This document shows, in pieces, positions 59,190-64,000 of a stretch of DNA of 64,000 nt. The position numbers and the translations under genes are program-made. Under the pieces are notes generated by a model, which had not been told where the DNA came from, did not search any database, and saw only the letters and a list, made by a program, of their open reading frames with translations. Origin of the DNA: Paraescarpia echinospica (taxonomy: Eukaryota > Annelida > Polychaeta > Sabellida > Siboglinidae); the NCBI GenBank assembly GCA_020002185.1, contig CM034533.1, positions 47,962,346-48,026,345 of the forward strand, in the 5' to 3' direction. Each line of letters starts with the position of its first letter. Positions within the stretch are counted from its first letter, which is position 1.

Positions 59190-61606
59190 TCACTGAGGTG
59201 AGTAACCGCTGTGCGAGCTTCTCTCGCTCTTCGTCTCTTCGATGGTAAGGATCCTCTTGAAGACGTCGGCTGGCGAGGAAGCGTGCGCATTGGGCTGGGC
59301 GGGTGAGTTTCCCCGACCCGCCAAGGAGCTCGCGCCTGTGGTGGACTCTTCCTTTAAGCGTCCCCACAGTCTCTGCCAGCTCATCTTCGCCCGACTGACA
59401 CTGTCGTTAGCAACGAGTGTGCCTTTCTTTTGTAATTGGCCCTTACTGTTGACTGATACACGAATGGGTCGATCTGCACTGGTCGTAGCGGACGTCTCCG
59501 GAGATGATGACACTGGTGATAACGTGCTGGTCTCCGTTGTCGTGTTGACGTTGATGGAAGGTGCCACTTGTTGCATTGGCGTCTTCTCGCGGCCATCGGC
59601 CTCCGCTGTGACTGATGTCTGCTTCCCCTTCTCGAACAGGTCCCAGAAGGCGGCCAATGCCCTTCCCTTTTGCGACGCTGCTGGACTAATCTGTGTTTGT
59701 GAAATAACCACAGCATTACTGGTTAGGGACAAAGCCTCTTCGTCGGCGCCGTTGCGGTAATAACTAGACAAAGCGCTGACCTCTGCGCCAGCAGGTCCAA
59801 CTTCGCTAGCCTTGGTTAAAGAGTCCTGCTGGTCTCTATTGCTGGACACACTCGCTGTAGCCGCAGCTGTCTGCTTGTGGCCACTCTCTGTGGCAGCAGC
59901 TGTCTGCTTGTGGCCACTCTCTGTGGCAGCAGCTGTCTGCTTGTGGCCACTCTCTGTGGCAGCTGCTGTCTGCTTGTGGCCACTCTCTGTAGCAGCAGCT
60001 GTCTGCTTGTGGCCACTCTCTGTGGCAGCAGCTGTCTGCTTGTGGCCATTCTCTGTGGCAGCAGCTGTCTGCTTGTGGCCACTTTCTGTCTCGTCTGGGG
60101 TGTGAGGTTTGCCTTCAGAATCAGTTCCTTTCTCAACACCACGTTTAGATGCAGGAACTCCGCTTCGCGTGTGTCTTGGTGTTATTGCTTGGACACGTTG
60201 TTCAGACAGCCGGGTTCTGTCCTGTTCGTTTCGATCTTGTCCCCTTCGCGTGGTGTCAACATCCAGCAGAATAGACTCTATATAAGTTTTGACCAACGTG
60301 TCGATCTTCTCCGGGTACCCTCCCGGTGATGTGTCCTTGATAAACCCGCTAGTGTCCTGCTGACGTTCAACTGCAGCGTTGCCTTTGCGTTCAGTTTCAA
60401 TCTCATACGTTGCTTCTGACTTTACATGTGTTCTAACGAGTGCTTCAGCACGTCTGGGGGCGACGATGATTTGACAGTGTGCATTAGTCTTTCCGCGATC
60501 TACGTCTTCACCTCCTATTGCAAGATCTCCCGTTGTTACGTCAGTACGTCCCGTGTCTTCTCCACGCCGTGTCGTGCTTCTTTCTACTTTCTTCTCAAAC
60601 AAATCAACCTCTCGCGATTCACACTCTACGATTGTCTTGGAATACTCTAAGAGAGTGTATGCGGCGGTAGATGCGGGGCTGGGTGGTGTGGTAGTTGCGG
60701 AAGGTAGGCGATGTCCCTGTTCACCACCGCCCTCTGCGGCATACCCATGTGAACTAGGTGCGTCTCGACACACCGCGTCAACTGTTGCCTTGTCTTTACG
60801 GCCAGTGGTGCCGAGTTCCGCAGCGTTACCATTCTCGTGAGCGTCCACTTCGTCGAACAGCACAGCTTCCGTTTTGTTACCAGCTACACTGTCGATTATA
60901 TTTTCGCCTTTACTTGATGTCACGTGACGTACGGTTTCAGCGGTGCCGTGAGTGACATTCCTCGATGTCACGTGACGTACGGTTTCAGCGGTGCTGAGAG
61001 TTGCATTGCTTGATGTCACGTGACGTGGGGTTTTAGCAGCGCCGTGATTTACATTGCTTGATGTCACGTGTTGTTCGGTTTCAGCAGCGCCGTGATTTAC
61101 ATTGCTTGATGTCACGTCATGTGCGGTTTCAGCAGCATCGTGAATTATAGTGTTTGATGTCATGTGTTGTACGGTTTCAGTCGTGAAATGAGTTGCATTG
61201 CTTGATATCACGTGGCGTGTGGTTTCAGCAGCGCCGTGCCTTACATCGTTACTTTTGTTTCCAGTTCCTCTGGCTGTTTCATTTTCTGACCAATGAGTGG
61301 ACACTGGTGAACGCGCGCTACGCTCCGTGTGACTTTCAGACGACGACAACGTGCTAGCGTCAGACGACGTTCCATCGTCCTGGGTGTCAGACACCGCTTT
61401 GTGCCGACAACATCGACTGCTTTCTTCCGCTATCGACGTCTCGTTGACCGTCGTCGACATGTACGTGCTGGCCGTGGCGGAGCTCTCTTGGTCCGACGTC
61501 GCTGTGCTGTCCCCAGATGGGTACCGGACGCCCCTAGGCTGCTGCCCGCGGACCGCATGCTGGCTTAATTGTTGCTGCACCGACAAGGCGCTTCCATCCC
61601 CGTCAC
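59190..61606 (-). CDS. Large exon of an unknown, probably disordered protein with internal tandem repeats
   Basis: The minus-strand frame is open from a stop at 61629-61631 to TGA at 59190-59192. The listed 798 residues begin at a TTG (61584-61586), not ATG. A good 3' splice site, CCTCCGTGCTGCAG|GTGACG, places the exon start at 61606 (phase 1), so the gene should have upstream exons not identified here. Numbering from the TTG, residues 1-107 are Ser/Thr-rich; 108-225 hold about seven 16-residue RHVTSSN-type repeats; 308-335 and 370-445 look more ordered (TLLEYSKTIVECESREVDLF; YPEKIDTLVKTYIESILL); 501-577 are seven perfect-register ESGHKQTAAAT repeats; 641-655 (GRALAAFWDLFEKGK), 733-745 (AKMSWQRLWGRLK) and 771-785 (SPADVFKRILTIEET) look like short conserved motifs. 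No known domain or signal peptide was recognised, and function is unknown. It is convergent with the BTB-ZF gene across the minisatellites. Confidence 0.6.
59856..60086 (-). repeat. In-frame 33-bp tandem repeat (ESGHKQTAAAT), seven copies
   Basis: Seven 33-bp units inside the minus-strand exon encode ESGHKQTAAAT, with one ENGHKQTAAAT. The copies are nearly identical at the DNA level, suggesting recent expansion. The plus-strand frame here (VAAAVCLWPLS repeats) is a shadow. Confidence 0.97.
60912..61265 (-). repeat. In-frame 48-bp tandem repeat (RHVTSSN...AAET), about seven copies
   Basis: Units of 48 bp encode 16-residue repeats of the type RHVTSSNVTHGAAETV. Conservation is lower than in the 33-bp repeat, so it is older. 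The codons for RHVTS produce GTCACGTGAC at 60919-60928, 60967-60976 and 61015-61024, and GTCACGTG at 61063-61070, at 48-bp spacing. Confidence 0.92.
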
Positions 61607-61615
61607 CTGCAGCAC
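61599..61615 (-). other. Candidate 3' splice site of the minus-strand exon
   Basis: On the minus strand the sequence CCTCCGTGCTGCAG|GTGACGGG has a pyrimidine-rich stretch and a CAG/G end. It lies in the open frame 20 bases before the TTG and 21 bases after the upstream stop, which fits an internal or terminal exon lacking its own ATG. Confidence 0.5.
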
Positions 61616-61807
61616 GGAGGACGACGCGTCAACAGGCTGACTGCACGGGGACACGCTAAATATGCCCACTGCAAGTATTTATCTCGCCAGTAGTCCAGCG
61701 GATAGGGGAAATATTGTGCATTTTTAATAAAAGCACGGCACATATATTCTACATTCAAAGGGAAAGGTTTTAACGATTAAGCACTTAAGATTTTCCGGCT
61801 TTGTGAA

Positions 61808-62262
61808 ATGGCGGCCGTTTTTAAAGACCACGAAATCTAGTTTCCGCATATCTTAATAACTGCGTCACCTACAACGATAACTGTGGTGTCAAAATAATAG
61901 TTTTATGGATAAAGGAATTAAAATATTTCACAATTGAACTGATCTAACCATATATCCGCCACTTTTTTAAATGGCTGTCATTAATACAAATTTCACCACA
62001 TCTTACCAATTAAGTTACGCAGAATTGTATGTTTACGTGTACATTTGTCGGCAGCGATTTCAAATGTTAGTTTTGACCATCGCGGACATTCATATATCGG
62101 ACATTTTTTAAGATGGCGCCCATCGGAGCTTCGTATTCCCGTATCTTCAGAATCACACAGAACCATAAAAGGTAATGTCAAAATAGAAGTAATCACGTGC
62201 GGTGATTTCAGATGGGTTATTGTCTACCTTCGATGACATTCATATCCATAATTTTCACCACA
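61808..62262. repeat. Three-unit imperfect repeat headed by ATGGCGGCC-like motifs
   Basis: Units of about 140-165 bp start at ATGGCGGCCGT (about 61808), ATGGCTGTCAT (about 61971) and ATGGCGCCCAT (about 62113). The first two end with CATATATCCGCCACTTTTTTAA and CATATATCGGACATTTTTTAAG type sequence just before the next head. It resembles in design, but not in detailed sequence, the repeat at 7547-7866. Confidence 0.6.
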
Positions 62263-62374
62263 GCCTAAATGTGGCCGATATATCTTCTCCAAAATTGTCT
62301 TTCAAAATTAGATATACCTCATAAATACACACAAAGGGTTTCCAAACGGTTCACACATCCTGCTGACTTACAGT

Positions 62375-62995
62375 TCATTTGCACAGCATTGTGTTTCGCA
62401 GGTGTGCTTGTAAACACGGACGCTGTCCCCGACAACCTATCGTGCAGCCACACTTGAGGACAGCATGGCAAGCCTTGTATGCAGGTGGCAGTGTCATCCA
62501 CTGCACCTCCAACTCAAGCACGTCCCCCTTCGAGTCCTGCCGAAATCTGAACTGGACAGGTGCAGTGCATTCAGTCGGGGCTAGCCCCACATGTGGTCAG
62601 CCTAGAAACAGGTTCTGTTGAGGACACCCTGCCTTGATGGAAACTTCTCGATTTTTCTTCTTTTTGTTTTTGAAGAAGACCTGTCTGGCGCAATTCACGT
62701 CATCCTTAGACCTGCCCGGTCATATAGTATAAAACATACCTCTCGATGGTTGGTAGAACATCTCATAGGATACTAACTGAAGAAGTGCTTGCAAAAGAGC
62801 ACACAGCGCAGGCATTATACTACTGAAAGCATTGCATGATGCCCAAACCGTGCGATTGCCTCTTCTGGTGAAACATAGTGAGGTCTCACATCCTGTCAGT
62901 GCATGAAAGACACACAGTGGCTTGCCTATGTCGACACCAATCTCGTGTGTGATACAATCATTGTGGGGCACTAATTCTTCCAGATAGTGGCCCAA
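62375..62995 (-). pseudogene. Decayed copy of a repetitive uncharacterised metazoan gene family (HALTGCDT / CGCKKGC type)
   Basis: Three minus-strand pieces in the expected order match a large uncharacterised protein family that I recall as multi-copy in lancelets, corals and molluscs. First, 62995-62800 gives IGKPLCVFHALTGCETS and RRGNRTVWASCNAF (family: ALP.FHA.TGCDT.S.F.GRGKKTAW). Second, 62756-62620 gives ILYDR, then DDVNCARQVFFK in another frame (family: VVLLYDRTS..VN.AR..LF). Third, 62590-62375 gives VQWMTLPPAYKACHAVLKC followed by GCTIGCRGQRPCLQA (family: WTTLPEA..AC.ELL.CGCKKGC.G.CKC). Frameshifts, a stop after LCK and a changed GCD to GCE motif indicate a pseudogene. The function of the family is not known to me; its copy number suggests transposon association. 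The 5' part may extend into 62996-63211, but I cannot follow it. Confidence 0.6.
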
Positions 62996-63240
62996 TACAG
63001 TGTTTTGTACCGAGTCTCATGTTGCCGAAGTTTGACAGTGAGTGACGGGATAGATGAAAGTTTTGTCATGCTGGAAGAAATCGTCATGATCAGCGTCGCG
63101 TACTTGGCAGGCGATATACAACGTTGCAAACAAGTTGCGGTCATGTTTCAACGACAACATGTGTATGAGGAAGAAGGTCAAAAGTAACACATGTGAAATC
63201 GTCGCGTCCAAAAACCTTTATTTCAACATCGACTTTACAC
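62996..63240. other. Region upstream of the decayed gene copy
   Basis: Short open frames on both strands (66 codons plus, 64 codons minus). It may hold the eroded middle of the pseudogene, but no motif is certain. Confidence 0.3.
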
Positions 63241-63248
63241 CTCTAAGT

Positions 63249-63290
63249 CAGGGGTTCCCAGATTGGGAAACGCGTACCCCCCGCCCAACT
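63249..63290 (+). mobile_element. hAT-like terminal inverted repeat (left end)
   Basis: CAGGGGTTCCCAGATTGGG followed by AAACGCGTACCCCCC is close to the CAGGGGTTCCCAAACTGGGG...CGCG...CCCC ends of many hAT elements. The 8 bp before it, CTCTAAGT, would be the target-site duplication. No matching right end was found before 64000, so the element is either solo, or extends beyond the window. Confidence 0.45.
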
Positions 63291-63507
63291 TGAACGAAAT
63301 CTTTTCCCGCTCTAACCCAAAGATCAACTCAGGCAGGTTTAAAACAGTTATTGAATTCTCGGACAAAGGACGAGCATTAATCGAGAATGACAAAGAAACT
63401 GGGAAAGGAAACGTGAATCAAATGTTGGTGGAGGTAATCCGCGCATTTCTCTCGCATCCAAGTGCGTCTGGCGTGATATTGCTCTAACATTTGCGCAACG
63501 TAGAGGA

Positions 63508-63978
63508 TCAATCTCGACCAGACAGCGTGCCGAAGGATGTGTTGGAGTTCATGAACGACTCCACCGCTTGTGACGTAACGCGTTCGACGGCAAGTTCTGG
63601 TTGAAAATAAAATTGTTTCGTATCCGACTGAGGCTGATATGCCCGTGACGCCATTGTTGAAGTGTCCCTCCAGCTATCTCTGAGCCAGGATTCTCGGGTT
63701 CTTGTGTGTGACGTCCACAATGATCTCCACTTCTGCCTGTCCACCATTTTAACCGGATTGAGGGTGTTGCTATGACCAGGCAAAATCATCACTCGTTTTG
63801 GAATAATTGCCAAACCATCCTTTATTCTTGGTAACGTTTTGTTTGCACTTAATATAAAATGATTTGTTTTCTTTGAGCTGGGTGAAGAATGTTGTCTTAA
63901 CTGTACAATTATACTGGCGGGATGCACGCATTGGTAGTTAACAGTCGTGATAACTGTTTTCAAAATTTTAGAAAACAT
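63508..63978 (-). CDS. Unassigned 156-codon open frame
   Basis: A frame from a real ATG (63976-63978) to a stop at 63508. The peptide is basic in the middle (PKRVMILPGHSNTLNPVKMV, then RQKWRSLWTSHTRTRESWLRD) and has no domain or motif I recognise. It lies just right of the hAT-like end, so it may be transposon-derived, or chance. No promoter or splice context is visible. Confidence 0.2.
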   Translation of the reverse strand: MFSKILKTVITTVNYQCVHPASIIVQLRQHSSPSSKKTNHFILSANKTLPRIKDGLAIIPKRVMILPGHSNTLNPVKMVDRQKWRSLWTSHTRTRESWLRDSWRDTSTMASRAYQPQSDTKQFYFQPELAVERVTSQAVESFMNSNTSFGTLSGRD

Positions 63979-64000
63979 ACAGATTCGTTACATAAACACC

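Noticed and set aside
59812..60329. Plus-strand frames with VAAAVCLWPLS and LVATLCGSSCL repeats
   Set aside because: Antisense shadows of the 33-bp ESGHKQTAAAT repeat; no motif or start context supports them.
1..64000. tRNA, rRNA or telomeric repeat genes
   Set aside because: No convincing B-box (GGTTCGAATCC-like) with paired cloverleaf, no rRNA core sequence and no TTAGGG array were noticed on either strand by eye.

Overview
This is a window of animal nuclear DNA, most likely from a marine invertebrate; a mollusc or another lophotrochozoan, or a lancelet, would fit. No bacterial gene organisation is seen. Long coding stretches open at splice-site-like sequences instead of start codons. Decayed LINEs, hAT-type DNA transposon pieces, microsatellites and very long minisatellites make up most of the bases. 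The species cannot be fixed from the sequence alone.

Layout. Positions 1-13,600 are a transposon graveyard. A minus-strand LINE end is split by a small hAT-like insertion (1-832). It is followed by a hAT transposase C-terminus (2557-2886), a CR1/L2-like LINE tail (3119-3726), a badly decayed LINE that still shows its YADD box (4920-6955), CA microsatellites, and further LINE tails (11,665-12,960). Several short direct duplications lie between them. At 13,815-14,000 there is a promoter-like cluster (ETS-, NRF1- and ZNF143-type sites) and a candidate first exon. A 46-bp tandem repeat at 14,800-14,987 leads into a coding exon at 14,978-16,747 (+). It encodes a BTB/POZ protein with a four-cysteine knuckle and a C-terminal C2H2 zinc finger, probably a transcription factor of the BTB-ZF type.

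Positions 17,316-58,140 are almost entirely three unrelated minisatellites in a row. Array A has a 47-bp unit and about 198 copies. Array B has a 52-bp unit, about 500 sequenced copies, and a 1,000-N assembly gap inside it. Array C has a 41-bp unit and about 85 copies. An ATCT/TA microsatellite separates A from B. All three show higher-order repeat structure, with long segments re-duplicated at exact multiples of the unit. Array C is free of stop codons in all three minus-strand frames, which explains the very long antisense reading frames there without invoking a gene.

Right of the arrays, a minus-strand exon (59,190-61,606) encodes a long, probably disordered protein of unknown function with its own in-frame 16-residue and 11-residue tandem repeats. 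The BTB-ZF exon (+) and this exon (-) point at each other, so the 41 kb of minisatellite lies between two convergent 3' ends. The last 2.5 kb holds an ATGGC-headed repeat, a decayed copy of a repetitive uncharacterised gene family (62,375-62,995, with a second fragment at 58,145-58,280), and a hAT-like terminal repeat. I found no clear new enzymatic or defence system. The most notable things are the chain of three long minisatellites between convergent genes that also carry coding tandem repeats, the frame-independent open array C, and the BTB-ZF gene with its unusual repeat-built 5' boundary.
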